Origin: Clostridium neonatale
GTDB lineage: Bacteria > Bacillota > Clostridia > Clostridiales > Clostridiaceae
Reading direction: 5' to 3'
Assembly (NCBI RefSeq): GCF_001458595.1
Contig: NZ_LN890324.1
Span: forward strand, 62,001 to 126,000
Length of the DNA stretch: 64,000 bases
A program made the position numbers and the translations under genes. Below, in pieces: positions 45,367-55,000 of the stretch. Numbering within the stretch: position 1 is the first letter of the stretch; each line of letters opens with the position of its first letter. The notes under the pieces were generated by a model. It was not told where the DNA came from. It was given only the letters and a program-made list of their open reading frames with translations, and did not search any database.

Positions 45367-46476
45367 ATGCGATTAATTCCTATTGAGTGTGTTAGAGAAA
45401 ATTCAATATTGGGTAAAAGTATATACGCTTATGATGGAAGAGTTTTGCTAAAGTCAGGATGCGTGTTAACTAAATCATTAATAGATAAAGTTAAATATTT
45501 ACATATATATTCGTTATATATAATTGATGAATATAGTTCTGAAGAGATTGAAGATATAATAAAGCCAGAACTAAGGCAAAAAGCTATTAGAATTGTTAAG
45601 GAAACATTTGCCGACATTGAAAGAATTGCTAACATACATAAATTTGAGAAAAGAAAATTTAATGATTATACCAAAAAAGAACAAGATTATTTTCATTCAA
45701 TTGATGATTTAGCAGAAGAACTTATTTCAGAAATATTAAATAATAAAAATGTCTTGCTTTCTCTTGTAGATATAAAAAGTATGGACAACTATACATATGC
45801 GCATAGTGTTAATGTAGCGGTAATTTCTCTTGTACTTGGAATCAGTTTAAATTTACCTAAGAGACATCTAAAATATCTTTGTATAGGTGCCCTTATTCAT
45901 GATATAGGTAAATCATTTATTCCTAAAGAGATATTACAAAAACCATCACGTTTAACAGAAGATGAATTTAAAATAATAGAAAATCATCCTAAAGAAGGCT
46001 ATGATTTTATAAAAAAAACATACAACTTTAGTTCACATATAAATTCAATAGTCCTTCAACATCATGAAAGATTTGATGGATTAGGTTATCCTAATAAATT
46101 ACTTGGTGAAGAAATAAATCATTTAGCTAGAATAGTATCAGTGGCAGATGTTTATGATGCTCTTACATCTGATAGACCTTATAAACGTGCCTTATGCCCA
46201 AGTGATGCAGTTGAATATCTAATGTCAAATGCTGGATCTGCATTTGATTTTAATATAGTGAATATTTTTTCAAAAGTAATAATACCGTTTCCAGCAGGAA
46301 CTATTGTTTCACTTAGCAACGGTGACATAGGAATAGTTAAAGAAACATTGCCTAACTTTCCACTAAGACCTATTATCGAAATAATCAAAAGTGATAACTC
46401 TAAAAAGATTGGTTCAATAATTAATCTTATAGAAAAACTTTCAGTTGTTATATCTAATATTCAATATGAAGTATAA
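45367..46476 (+). CDS. HD-GYP domain protein (putative cyclic-di-GMP phosphodiesterase)
   Basis: A 369-residue protein. The N-terminal ~120 residues (IPIECVRENSILGKSIYAYDGRVLLKSG) match the small domain often placed before HD-GYP in clostridia. The HD-GYP domain (about 130-300) keeps YAHSVNVA, GALIHDIGK, HHERFDGLGYP and VADVYDALTSDRPYKRA, so it should hydrolyse cyclic-di-GMP or a related dinucleotide. The ATG at 45361 is only three bases from AAAGG; the in-frame ATG at 45367 is nine away and is chosen. A terminator overlaps its stop. Confidence 0.92.
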   Translation: MRLIPIECVRENSILGKSIYAYDGRVLLKSGCVLTKSLIDKVKYLHIYSLYIIDEYSSEEIEDIIKPELRQKAIRIVKETFADIERIANIHKFEKRKFNDYTKKEQDYFHSIDDLAEELISEILNNKNVLLSLVDIKSMDNYTYAHSVNVAVISLVLGISLNLPKRHLKYLCIGALIHDIGKSFIPKEILQKPSRLTEDEFKIIENHPKEGYDFIKKTYNFSSHINSIVLQHHERFDGLGYPNKLLGEEINHLARIVSVADVYDALTSDRPYKRALCPSDAVEYLMSNAGSAFDFNIVNIFSKVIIPFPAGTIVSLSNGDIGIVKETLPNFPLRPIIEIIKSDNSKKIGSIINLIEKLSVVISNIQYEV

Positions 46477-46510
46477 AAAGCAACTCTTATAAGAATTGCT
46501 TTTTATATTT
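46475..46510 (+). terminator. Terminator after the HD-GYP gene
   Basis: Hairpin AAAAAGCAA-C-TCTT / AAGA-A-TTGCTTTTT followed by TATATTTTT. The stop codon TAA lies in the left arm. Confidence 0.8.
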
Positions 46511-46525
46511 TTATATACTAAATTT

Positions 46526-46762
46526 TTAACTTACCTTTGATCTTCTATATTCAAATGGATTTAAACTAGCTAACTTCTCAGCTTCTTGATATGTCCTAGC
46601 CCTAAAAACTATTGTCCATCCATTTTTATCATATTTTCCAGCACACATTATGTATTTTTCTTTTTGATCTATATCTTTAATCGGCCTGTCCACTATTAAA
46701 CTTCTTATACTGTCGATATTTTTACAATTTAATTTTACAAAAAAATTACCTTCATTGTTCAT
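46526..46762 (-). CDS. Small protein of unknown function under predicted LexA control
   Basis: A 78-residue soluble protein. The start is ATG 46762, nine bases behind AAGGGG; the upstream ATG at 46789 lies before that site and is rejected. The product runs MNNEGNFFVKLNCKNIDSIR, then KEKYIMCAGKYDKNGWTIVFRARTYQEAEKLASLNPFEYRR, with no membrane segment or signal peptide. I do not recognise a family. Its promoter is unusually good and is overlapped by LexA-type boxes, so it is probably a DNA-damage-induced gene. It is not an obvious YneA or SulA relative, since those have different architecture. Confidence 0.75.
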   Translation of the reverse strand: MNNEGNFFVKLNCKNIDSIRSLIVDRPIKDIDQKEKYIMCAGKYDKNGWTIVFRARTYQEAEKLASLNPFEYRRSKVS

Positions 46763-46782
46763 GGTACACATCCCCTTTTTAG

Positions 46783-46839
46783 CAAACATATGTTCACAAT
46801 TTATATTTTTATTATATCGAACATATATTCGTATGTCAA
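46783..46839 (-). promoter_or_regulatory. Consensus promoter with two LexA (SOS) boxes
   Basis: On the minus strand TTGACA (46839-46834), 17 bases, TATAAT (46816-46811). The spacer contains CGAATATATGTTCG (46831-46818), one base from a Firmicutes SOS box CGAAC-N4-GTTCG. A second box TGAACATATGTTTG (46796-46783) lies just downstream of the start site and matches GAAC-N4-GTTY exactly. The placement fits LexA repression. Confidence 0.8.
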
Positions 46840-46884
46840 TATTTCTATTTTATCTTTCTTATTTAAATAATCTTATTAATAGAT

Positions 46885-46933
46885 AAAAAATGCGACTAAA
46901 AAATAGTTAAAATAATTTTTAGCCGCATTTTTT
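46885..46933 (-). terminator. Terminator after the SPOCS-like gene
   Basis: Hairpin AAAAAATGCG-A-CTAAAAAAT / ATTTTTAG-C-CGCATTTTTT, beginning at the gene stop. The minus-strand reading continues into ATCTATTAAT. The symmetric A/T arms may allow action in both directions. Confidence 0.8.
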
Positions 46934-47620
46934 CTACCTTTTTTTATTAGGTTCTATTATATTAGCAATTAAGCCTCTGCTACTATCATATCCAACTAAA
47001 TAATGACTATTCTTATTTTCAGCCCCATTATTTTTAAACTGATTTGGCTTTAGGTTATTAGTAATTAAAACAAAATCTCCATCAGGCTCAGGAATAAATA
47101 TATTTTGAATTTGGGTCAATGTTACAGTTAATTCTAATAATGAGTCATTAAAATATCTATATTCTGATTGTGCTATACAATCACTAATAAGTTTTATACA
47201 TTCAAAGTCGCACTTAATTGCTTTTGATTCTTCATAAAAAATATTTTTATTACTGACAGGATTATAAATTGGAATTTGATCAAAATTAATTAATATTTCT
47301 GAATTAATAGGAATCTTTACTTCTAAATTTCTACCTATATTCTTATTAGAATTATTATTAAAGTATTTAATATATTTATGTATATATCCATTTATTGCAA
47401 GTCTATTATCTCTATTAAACTTTGGTTTCTTTATAGAAATTTTATTTGATATTATTTCAATTCTTGAACACTTAGTATTTAAGTTTATTCTTTTATTTAT
47501 TGGAATTGATATTTTTAGTGTTGAAAGTACTACAGGTGCCTTTATAACAATAGATCCAGGCTTTCCCATAGGAATGTAGTACTCACACTTTAATTCATTT
47601 AAATCATTCATCTCCGACAT
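46934..47620 (-). CDS. SPOCS/DUF3794-like protein, putative spore surface component
   Basis: A 228-residue hydrophilic, Asn/Ile/Lys-rich protein. The central part (IVIKAPVVLSTLKISIPINKRINL, then SRIEIISNKISIKKPKF and LAINGYIHKYIKYF) follows the pattern of SPOCS/DUF3794 domains found in clostridial spore coat and exosporium proteins (vvLae...I.vea, IKRIKKNV, LFI.GFVRKNIEY). The similarity is weak and drawn from memory. A ribosome site AGGAG is nine bases before the ATG. The neighbour is a DUF4489 protein, also spore-linked in clostridia, which supports the call. Confidence 0.6.
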   Translation of the reverse strand: MSEMNDLNELKCEYYIPMGKPGSIVIKAPVVLSTLKISIPINKRINLNTKCSRIEIISNKISIKKPKFNRDNRLAINGYIHKYIKYFNNNSNKNIGRNLEVKIPINSEILINFDQIPIYNPVSNKNIFYEESKAIKCDFECIKLISDCIAQSEYRYFNDSLLELTVTLTQIQNIFIPEPDGDFVLITNNLKPNQFKNNGAENKNSHYLVGYDSSRGLIANIIEPNKKR

Positions 47621-47750
47621 TTTAAGCTCCTATTAAGTTACTATAATATAATATATTCATTACAATTTATTAAAATAACAAAAGTATAATATTATTTTGA
47701 TAAATTAATAGGAGTATTACAAATTGTAATACCCCAAATTAAAAAACTTG

Positions 47751-48323
47751 CTAACAAAGATTTTCTACTGCAAGTGCAGAAATTGTTCCTCCAACTGTTG
47801 TTCCAGCTTGTAATAAAGTTGCTGATGTAACTTCCACTGAATAAGTTACACATCCATTGCATGAAGAACAGTCACAGAATGAGAATGTGAATGAACTACT
47901 TGATAAAGCTTCAATTGCATCTGAGAAAGTAAAACTGCCTCCTACTGATTGAGAACAGCCATCTACGCATTTAACAATTCTAAATGTTAAACTAGATAAT
48001 AAAGCTGCCGGTGTATTGATCAATAAGTTTGCAGTTATTAATACTGAAGGTTTGCATAAATTACAAGTATCTATAGTTACGCTACCTACTGGTATTGGTA
48101 ATGATGGTATTAGCCCTTGTGTTCCAAGTATTGGAAAAGGACCAGCGTTTGCACAGCCACATCTTAATATAGATTTTCCACCTTCTGTAGAACAACATTC
48201 TCTTGAGCTAGTAGTAGTGAAGTCTCTTGAACTAGTAGTAGAACAATTACACGAATTTCTACGCCCTCTTCTTCTTTCTCCTCTACAATCATCAAGTCTT
48301 TCATCTTCTGATATTAAATTCAT
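47751..48323 (-). CDS. DUF4489 Cys-rich protein, putative spore-surface protein
   Basis: A 190-residue protein. A basic, Ser/Cys-rich N-terminus (RRGRRNSCNCSTTSSRDF) leads into the DUF4489 core: KSILRCGCANAGPFPILGTQ, VGSVTIDTCNLCKPSVLI, and a Cys-rich end (FSFCDCSSCNGCVTYSVEV). It has about 17 cysteines, suggesting disulfide cross-linking. DUF4489 proteins occur in clostridia and are thought to be structural spore proteins; that role is inferred. AGGTATATT with GGAGG precedes the ATG. A sigma-K-like promoter (AACA, 17 bases, CATAATATA) can be read at 48415-48386. Confidence 0.8.
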   Translation of the reverse strand: MNLISEDERLDDCRGERRRGRRNSCNCSTTSSRDFTTTSSRECCSTEGGKSILRCGCANAGPFPILGTQGLIPSLPIPVGSVTIDTCNLCKPSVLITANLLINTPAALLSSLTFRIVKCVDGCSQSVGGSFTFSDAIEALSSSSFTFSFCDCSSCNGCVTYSVEVTSATLLQAGTTVGGTISALAVENLC

Positions 48324-48385
48324 AATATACCTCCAAAAATATTAAACTTTTGTATACTTAATCTTTATCTTCACAGATTATAGTA

Positions 48386-48415
48386 TATATTATGATATTT
48401 ATATCAAAATGTGTT
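48386..48415 (-). promoter_or_regulatory. Possible sigma-K promoter for the DUF4489 gene
   Basis: On the minus strand AACA (48415-48412), 17 bases, CATAATATA (48394-48386) fits the mother-cell sigma-K pattern AC-N16/17-CATANNNTA. The match is short and AT-rich, so chance is possible; the gene type supports it. Confidence 0.4.
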
Positions 48416-48500
48416 ATATACATGGATAAATATTTCGAAATAGTCAGGACTACCCGTAAAATTTGAACTTTACCCTAAAAAGTAGACAATAAAATTAAAA

Positions 48501-48529
48501 CTACCGTTAATCTTATCGATTAACGGTAG
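48501..48529 (-). terminator. Terminator after carB
   Basis: Perfect 12-bp inverted repeat CTACCGTTAATC / GATTAACGGTAG with a 5-base loop. On the minus strand TTTTAATTTTATT follows. It lies 11 bases after the carB stop. Confidence 0.88.
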
Positions 48530-48539
48530 CTCTTCTATA

Positions 48540-51500
48540 TTATACTTCTGCTATATTAAATACTTCTAAATCTTTATTTTCATCTAACTTTTCAAGTTCT
48601 ACATCTGCTATAGCTCTTAACGTATCTAATGCTGTTATAACTCCTAAGTTTCTTTCAACTGCTGCTCTTCTTATTAAGAACCCATCAGTTTTAGAATCAT
48701 TTCCTTTAGTTGGAGTATTAACCACTAAATCCACTTCTCTATTCTTGACTACATTAAGTATATTAGGCTCTTGTTCATTAATTCTTCTAACTTCTTCAAC
48801 TTCTATACCAGCATCTTTTAATAATTTACAAGTTCCTGTAGTAGCCATAAATGTATATCCAACTTTAGCAAGATCTTTAGCTATCTCTAAAAATTCCTGT
48901 TTGTTATGCTTATTAATTGTAGCAAGTATCTTTCCTTTTTCCTTTGATGGATACATATTAGCCCCTACAAACCCTTTATAAAGTGCTTCCTTAACATTTC
49001 TACCTACACCTAAAACTTCTCCTGTGGATCTCATTTCAGGTCCTAAGCACACTTCAACGTTAGGTAATTTTTGAGTTGAGAATACTGGAACTTTAACTGA
49101 AACTAATTCCGGTTCCTTATATATATCTACTCCATACCCTAAATCAACAAGTTTTGCTCCAAGCATTACATTAGTAGCTAAATCTACTATTGGAACACCA
49201 CTTACCTTACTAATGTATGGTACTGTTCTTGATGCTCTTGGATTAACTTCAATTACATAAAGATTTCCTTCAAATTCTATGAATTGAATGTTTATCATAC
49301 CTTTTATGCCTATTGCTAAAGCCAACTTCTTAGTATAATCTAAAATTCTGCCCTTCATGTCATCAGATATATTTTGACTTGGATACATAGTAACACTATC
49401 TCCAGAGTGCACCCCTGCTCTTTCTAAGTGTTCCATAATTCCTGGTATTAATACATTTTCTCCATCTGATATTGCATCTACTTCAATTTCTCTGCCCATT
49501 AGATACTTATCTATAAGTATTGGATTCTTCTTATCTTTAGCAAATGCATTTACTAAATAAAATGTTAATTCTTCTTCATCATGAGTTATCTCCATACCTT
49601 GACCACCAATTACATATGAAGGTCTAACAAGTACTGGGAAGCCTAATCTACTAGCTTCTTCTAATCCTTCTTCAAGCGACCAGATCCCTTTACCCTTAGG
49701 TCTAGATATTCCTAATCTTTCTAGTAATTCATCAAACTTTTCTCTATCTTCAGCCATATCTATTTGATCTGCTGTAGTTCCTAAAGTTACAATATTTTTT
49801 TCTTTTAAGAAGTTTGCTAATTTAATAGCTGTTTGACCACCAAATTGAAGTATTACTCCATCTGGATTTTCTTTTTCTATTATATTTAAAACATCTTCTT
49901 CTGTTAATGGTTCAAAGTATAATTTATCAGAAACATCAAAGTCTGTACTTACTGTTTCTGGGTTATTATTAACTATTATAGTTTCAATTCCAAGTTTCTT
50001 TAATGACTTTACACAGTGAACTGAAGCATAGTCAAACTCAATACCTTGACCTATTCTTATAGGACCAGATCCTATAACTATAACTTTCTTTTTATCTGAT
50101 ATTTCAACCTCATCATATTGTTCATAAGTTGAATAGTAATATGGTGATAAAGCTTCAAATTCTCCACCACATGTATCAACCATTTTGTATGATGGCTTAA
50201 TATTCCATATATCTCTTAATCTATAGATATCATCTGGGCTTACTTTTAGCATGTCAGCTATAGCCTTATCTGAGAATCCTTTTTTCTTTAAGCTGTGTAA
50301 CCATTCTTTATCTAAATCTTCAATCTTACTTAATTTTAATCTTTGTTCTTCTTCAACTATCCATTTAATTTTTTCTAAGAAGAATAAATCTATACCTGTT
50401 AATTTATTAATCTTATCAATCATATAATCACGTCTAAGCATTTCTGCTAAAGCAAAGATTCTTTCATCATCTGGCTTCATTACTAATGCTTTAAGCTCAG
50501 ACATGCTATGTTCTTTAAACTTAGGATGGTCTAAAGAGTATTTTCCGATTTCTAAGCTTCTTATTCCCTTTAGGAACGCTTGCTCGAAATTAGCTCCTAT
50601 AGACATTATTTCACCAGTCGCCATCATCTTAGTTCCAAGTTGTCTATCTGCACCAAAGAACTTATCAAATGGCCATTTTGGAATTTTTACTACAACATAA
50701 TCTAATGTTGGTTCAAAACATGCATATGTCTTTTTAGTTACCGCATTCATTATTTCATCTAATCCATAACCTAATGCTATCTTAGCAGCAAGCTTAGCTA
50801 TAGGGTAACCAGTTGCTTTAGATGCTAAAGCTGAACTTCTTGAAACTCTAGGATTTATTTCTATAACTGCATATTCAAATGTAGTTGGATTTAATGAGAA
50901 TTGTACATTACATCCACCTTCAATTCCTACTGCATTTATTATGTTTATTGATGCTGTTCTAAGCATTTGATATTCTTTATCTGATAAAGTTTGCGATGGA
51001 GCAACAACTATACTATCTCCTGTATGTATACCAACTGGATCTATGTTTTCCATGTTACATACTGTAATACAGTTTCCATAAGAGTCTCTCATAACTTCGT
51101 ACTCTATTTCTTTCCATCCCTTAACACTCTTTTCAAGTAATACTTGACCTATAGTACTAAGTTGAAGACCTGAATCTAATATAGTTCTTAATTCTTCTTC
51201 ATTCTCAGCTATACCACCACCTGAACCTCCAAGTGTATATGCTGGTCTAACTATTACTGGATACCCTATTTCATTTGCAAAATTTAATCCTGCTTGAAGA
51301 TCTGTTACAATCTCACTCTTTATAACAGGTTCTCCAATTCTATTCATCATATCTCTGAATAGTTCTCTATCTTCTCCTTCTTTGATAGATTCAATAGATG
51401 TTCCGATTACTTTTACATTATACTTATCTAAAATTCCAGCATCATATAAGTCTACTGCAAGGTTAAGCCCTGTTTGACCACCCATTCCTGCAAGTAAGCT

Positions 51501-51752
51501 ATCTGGTCTTTCTTTTGCTATAACTTTTTCAACAAATTCTAAAGTTAATGGTTCTAAGTATATTTTATCTGCAACTTCTTTATCAGTCATTATTGTTGCA
51601 GGATTTGAATTTACAAGTACAACTTCTATTCCTTCTGATTTCAAAGCTTCACAAGCTTGAGTTCCTGAGTAATCAAACTCTGCCGCCTGACCTATAACTA
51701 TTGGACCTGATCCTATAACTAAAACCTTTTTTATATCTTTATTTAATGGCAT
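48540..51752 (-). CDS. carB: Carbamoyl-phosphate synthase large subunit
   Basis: A 1070-residue enzyme making carbamoyl phosphate for pyrimidine and arginine synthesis. Its two homologous ATP-grasp halves start with [21 protein letters not shown] and [20 protein letters not shown]. Each has glycine-rich loops ([24 protein letters not shown]) and [13 protein letters not shown] / [13 protein letters not shown] metal sites. The C-terminal ~130 residues form the regulatory MGS-like domain ([16 protein letters not shown]). Length is normal. It begins 12 bases after carA, behind AGGAGG, in the same attenuated operon. Confidence 0.96.
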   Translation of the reverse strand: MPLNKDIKKVLVIGSGPIVIGQAAEFDYSGTQACEALKSEGIEVVLVNSNPATIMTDKEVADKIYLEPLTLEFVEKVIAKERPDSLLAGMGGQTGLNLAVDLYDAGILDKYNVKVIGTSIESIKEGEDRELFRDMMNRIGEPVIKSEIVTDLQAGLNFANEIGYPVIVRPAYTLGGSGGGIAENEEELRTILDSGLQLSTIGQVLLEKSVKGWKEIEYEVMRDSYGNCITVCNMENIDPVGIHTGDSIVVAPSQTLSDKEYQMLRTASINIINAVGIEGGCNVQFSLNPTTFEYAVIEINPRVSRSSALASKATGYPIAKLAAKIALGYGLDEIMNAVTKKTYACFEPTLDYVVVKIPKWPFDKFFGADRQLGTKMMATGEIMSIGANFEQAFLKGIRSLEIGKYSLDHPKFKEHSMSELKALVMKPDDERIFALAEMLRRDYMIDKINKLTGIDLFFLEKIKWIVEEEQRLKLSKIEDLDKEWLHSLKKKGFSDKAIADMLKVSPDDIYRLRDIWNIKPSYKMVDTCGGEFEALSPYYYSTYEQYDEVEISDKKKVIVIGSGPIRIGQGIEFDYASVHCVKSLKKLGIETIIVNNNPETVSTDFDVSDKLYFEPLTEEDVLNIIEKENPDGVILQFGGQTAIKLANFLKEKNIVTLGTTADQIDMAEDREKFDELLERLGISRPKGKGIWSLEEGLEEASRLGFPVLVRPSYVIGGQGMEITHDEEELTFYLVNAFAKDKKNPILIDKYLMGREIEVDAISDGENVLIPGIMEHLERAGVHSGDSVTMYPSQNISDDMKGRILDYTKKLALAIGIKGMINIQFIEFEGNLYVIEVNPRASRTVPYISKVSGVPIVDLATNVMLGAKLVDLGYGVDIYKEPELVSVKVPVFSTQKLPNVEVCLGPEMRSTGEVLGVGRNVKEALYKGFVGANMYPSKEKGKILATINKHNKQEFLEIAKDLAKVGYTFMATTGTCKLLKDAGIEVEEVRRINEQEPNILNVVKNREVDLVVNTPTKGNDSKTDGFLIRRAAVERNLGVITALDTLRAIADVELEKLDENKDLEVFNIAEV

Positions 51753-51764
51753 TTTCGTAACCTC

Positions 51765-52814
51765 CTATAGTGCATATTCTAAGAATCTATCAAATATATA
51801 TTCACTGTCTTGTGGACCTGCTGATGCTTCTGGATGAAATTGTACTGAATATATTGGTAATTGCTTATGTTTCATTCCTTCTACAGTTCCATCATTAATA
51901 TTTACATGAGTAACTTCCATATTCTCTGGTAATGTTTGTACAACATATCCATGATTTTGAGAAGTTATATGAACGATATTTCTTTCTAAATCTTTAACTG
52001 GATGGTTACAGCCTCTATGACCAAACTTTAATTTAGTTGTTTTTCCACCTAATGTTAAAGCTAATAATTGGTGTCCTAAACATATTCCTACTATTGGTTT
52101 CTTGCCAACAATCTTTTTAACATTTTCTACAACAAAATCTAAGTCTTCTGGATCTCCAGGGCCATTTGATAAGAATACTAAATCTGGATTAACGTTTAAA
52201 ACCTCTTCAGCTGTTGCTGTTGCAGGGAATACAGTTATTTTGCACCCTCTCTTTTTAAAGTTTCTTATTATATTAGTCTTTATGCCAAAATCCATTATAG
52301 CTACATGCTTTCCAGTACCTTCAATTACATATGAATCTTTTGCAGTTACAGATTTAACAGCATTTTTGTTTGAAAAACTTTCAAGTCTTTCTTTTACATA
52401 TTCATCATCTACATTTTCTAGTGTAATGATTCCTTTCATTGTACCGCTATTTCTTAGCACCTTTGTTAATGCTCTTGTATCTATTCCTTCAAGCCCAATG
52501 ACTTTTTCTTGTTTTAAATAATTATCTAAATCTAATTCACATCTAAAATTACTTGGTAAGTTACACTTTTCTCTTACAATAAATCCACTTACCTTTACTG
52601 AATCAGATTCCATATCTTCAAGATTAATTCCATAGTTACCTATTAGTGGATAAGTCATAGTTACTATTTGACCATAGTATGATGGATCTGTTAATACTTC
52701 TTGATATCCTGTCATACCTGTGGTAAATACTACTTCACCAACACTTTCTTTAAGGTAGCCAAAAGCTTTACCTTCAAAAATCATTCCATTTTCTAATATA
52801 AGCTTTGCCTTCAT
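51765..52814 (-). CDS. carA: Carbamoyl-phosphate synthase small subunit
   Basis: A 349-residue glutamine amidotransferase subunit. The N-terminal CPSase-specific domain (GEVVFTTGMTGYQEVLTDPSYYGQIV) is followed by the class I GATase domain with nucleophile Cys in VGICLGHQLLAL (about 244) and the His/Glu pair in SVQFHPEASAGP (about 328-330). It delivers ammonia to CarB through the complex. AGGAGGC precedes the ATG. The leader upstream is a PyrR-type attenuator, so the operon follows pyrimidine supply. Confidence 0.96.
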   Translation of the reverse strand: MKAKLILENGMIFEGKAFGYLKESVGEVVFTTGMTGYQEVLTDPSYYGQIVTMTYPLIGNYGINLEDMESDSVKVSGFIVREKCNLPSNFRCELDLDNYLKQEKVIGLEGIDTRALTKVLRNSGTMKGIITLENVDDEYVKERLESFSNKNAVKSVTAKDSYVIEGTGKHVAIMDFGIKTNIIRNFKKRGCKITVFPATATAEEVLNVNPDLVFLSNGPGDPEDLDFVVENVKKIVGKKPIVGICLGHQLLALTLGGKTTKLKFGHRGCNHPVKDLERNIVHITSQNHGYVVQTLPENMEVTHVNINDGTVEGMKHKQLPIYSVQFHPEASAGPQDSEYIFDRFLEYAL

Positions 52815-52878
52815 GCTTAAGCCTCCTACAATATATATTTTTAGCTAAAACTACACCTTAAATTTGAATAAAATAAAA

Positions 52879-53045
52879 GGATAACAAAAAGAATACAATA
52901 ATAAACTGTTTCTTTTTACTATCCTGTGTGACCTTACTATATTATTCGCCTTCAAAAAATAAGCTATGAAATTACCTTTATTATGCATATATGCATAAAA
53001 ATCATAGTTTTAATCCCTTTCTGGCCTCACAGGACCAAGTTAAAG
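52879..53045 (-). promoter_or_regulatory. PyrR-type attenuator in the carAB leader
   Basis: The minus strand carries a PyrR-binding hairpin CTTTAACTTGG-TCCTGTGAGG-CCAGAAAGG (53045-53016), matching the UCCNGNGAGG loop consensus. A terminator stem GGATAGTAAAAAGAAACA / ATTCTTTTTGTTATCC with TTTTATTTT after it lies at 52924-52870. CCTGTGAGGCC can pair instead with GGTCACACAGG (52933-52923), giving the antiterminator. UMP-bound PyrR should thus terminate carAB transcription. Confidence 0.85.
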
Positions 53046-53071
53046 TGCATCTTAACTTTCTCTTTCTAATA

Positions 53072-53100
53072 ATTCTAGTTCATAGATAATAGTATGTCAA
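53072..53100 (-). promoter_or_regulatory. carAB promoter
   Basis: TTGACA (53100-53095), 17 bases, TAGAAT (53077-53072) on the minus strand. Transcription would start near 53065, about 20 bases before the PyrR-binding hairpin. The stretch 53101-53286 is AT-rich with no further signal. Confidence 0.8.
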
Positions 53101-53286
53101 GACATATTAAGGATAGTTTTAATATTTTTATATGAATAAAATATATCAACTTTAATTTTTAAAAACAGAATCTTTATTCATTAACCATTATAGCATATTT
53201 ATTCATAAATAAGTATAAATATTCATATAACTTATATTTTTATTTCTACTTAACATACTTTTTTATCTATAATTTATCTATTCAAG

Positions 53287-53544
53287 CTATTCTTCATATA
53301 CATTTCTACCGCTATCATCCAACTTCTTAGCTATATTTATTATCATATTAAATTCATTTATTAGATCTTTAGATATTTGCTCTGTAGTATTATATTTATT
53401 AATAACATCATAATCACCTGATTTTATTTGGGAGATTATCTCCTCACCTAATTTATGCAAATTCATATGTTTATCTTGTATTCTATTCAATACCTCCACT
53501 ACATCTTTATTCTTATGAGTCATATTATCATAAAGATGACCCAA
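53287..53544 (-). CDS. Small helical protein, start unclear, possibly decayed
   Basis: An 85-residue ORF from a TTG. The product is hydrophilic and mostly helical (NRIQDKHMNLHKLGEEIISQIKSGDYDVINKYN...). The frame stays open upstream of the TTG to a TGA at about 53618, through GHLYDNM preceded by NKFNDYHKYGL, but with no ATG, GTG, TTG or ribosome site. An ATG at 53523 also lacks a site. It could be a real short protein with a poor start, or the remnant of one whose 5-prime end was lost. I recognise no family. Confidence 0.4.
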   Translation of the reverse strand: MGHLYDNMTHKNKDVVEVLNRIQDKHMNLHKLGEEIISQIKSGDYDVINKYNTTEQISKDLINEFNMIINIAKKLDDSGRNVYEE

Positions 53545-53673
53545 TCCATATTTATGATAATCATTGAATTTATTTTTATTTATGATATAATTAAAATATA
53601 AAAATATTCAGAATATTTAGGCAGTTACAGTTATCCTCTTCTGAACTGACCTTATCTGAATCAATGTAAAAGA

Positions 53674-53705
53674 AAAGATGCTTATGATTCATCATAAGCA
53701 TCTTT
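53674..53705 (-). terminator. Terminator after proA
   Basis: Perfect 14-bp inverted repeat AAAGATGCTTATGA / TCATAAGCATCTTT with a 4-base loop, 15 bases past the stop. On the minus strand TTCTTTTACATT follows. Confidence 0.82.
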
Positions 53706-53719
53706 CTTATTTTCTAATA

Positions 53720-54964
53720 TTATCTTATTTGACCATTTCCATAAATAACATACTTTATAGTAGTAAGCTCTTTAAGCCCCATTGGTCCTCTAGCATGTAG
53801 CTTTTGAGTGCTTATTCCTATTTCTGCACCGAAACCAAATTCAGAACCATCAGTAAATCTAGTAGATGCATTTACATAAACAGCTGCTGCATCAACCTTT
53901 TGCAAGAATTTCTGAGAGTTTTTATAGCTCTCAGTAATAATTGCTTCTGAATGGCCTGTGCCATACTTATTTATATGGTTTATAGCTTCATCTACATCCT
54001 TTACTATTTTAACTGCCATAACATAATCTAAATATTCCTTGCCCCAATCCTCATCATTAGCTTTTTCTATATCATCAATAATAGCCTGTGCCTTTTCATC
54101 TCCTCTAAGAACAACTCCAGCCTCTCTAAGTACTTTTACTGCTATTGGAAGAAATTCTTCAGCTATATTTTCATTAATTAATAATTTTTCAGCCGCATTA
54201 CATACTGAAGGTCTTGATGCTTTTGCATTAACAGCAATATTTTTAGCCATATTAAAATCTGCACTCTCATCAACATATATATGGCAATTTCCTGTTCCAG
54301 TTTCTATAACAGGAACAGTAGAATTTTTAACTACCGATTGAATTAATCCTGCTCCACCTCTTGGAATAAGAACATCAATATATTCATTTAATTTCATCAT
54401 ATCTGTAGCAACTTGTCTACTCGTATCTTCTATAAGCTGAACACATTCCTTTGGAAGACCTGCCTTTTCTAATCCTTTAATTAAAACTCTAACTATTTCT
54501 TTATTAGAATTTATAGCATCACTTCCACCTCTTAATATAACTGTATTTCCTGACTTTAAACAAAGTCCTGCTGCATCACAAGTTACATTTGGTCTTGCTT
54601 CATATATTATTCCTATAACGCCAAGCGGAACTCTTTTTTGCCCTATTTGAAGACCATTTGGTCTTTGCCACATAGAAATAACTTCTCCAATTGGATCTTG
54701 AAGACCTATAAGCTCTTTAAGTCCATCAGCCATGCCATTAATTCTATCTTCATTTAATGATAATCTATCTAGCATAGCTTCTGACATGCCGTTTGCTTTA
54801 GCATTTTCAACATCAATTTCATTAGCATTTAATATTGATACTTTTTCATTAATAAGTTCCTCCGCCATAAATAATAATGCATCATTTTTAGCATTTGTTG
54901 ATGCATTACTTAGTTCATAAGATGCTTCTTTAGCTTTTTGCCCCTTAATTATTAATTCACTCAC
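53720..54964 (-). CDS. proA: Gamma-glutamyl phosphate reductase
   Basis: A 414-residue aldehyde-dehydrogenase-superfamily enzyme, the second step of proline synthesis, reducing gamma-glutamyl phosphate with [35 protein letters not shown] (about 115-145) and the nucleophile Cys in [14 protein letters not shown] (about 253) are typical. The start is GTG with AGGAGGAG seven bases upstream. It follows proB by 36 bases, an unmistakable proBA operon. Confidence 0.96.
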   Translation of the reverse strand: MSELIIKGQKAKEASYELSNASTNAKNDALLFMAEELINEKVSILNANEIDVENAKANGMSEAMLDRLSLNEDRINGMADGLKELIGLQDPIGEVISMWQRPNGLQIGQKRVPLGVIGIIYEARPNVTCDAAGLCLKSGNTVILRGGSDAINSNKEIVRVLIKGLEKAGLPKECVQLIEDTSRQVATDMMKLNEYIDVLIPRGGAGLIQSVVKNSTVPVIETGTGNCHIYVDESADFNMAKNIAVNAKASRPSVCNAAEKLLINENIAEEFLPIAVKVLREAGVVLRGDEKAQAIIDDIEKANDEDWGKEYLDYVMAVKIVKDVDEAINHINKYGTGHSEAIITESYKNSQKFLQKVDAAAVYVNASTRFTDGSEFGFGAEIGISTQKLHARGPMGLKELTTIKYVIYGNGQIR

Positions 54965-55000
54965 TTTATCTCCTCCTATCCTATATCATATTTATAAATA

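Noticed and set aside
48016..48345. Plus-strand ORF opposite the DUF4489 gene
   Set aside because: The minus-strand frame has the domain match, ribosome site and Cys pattern.
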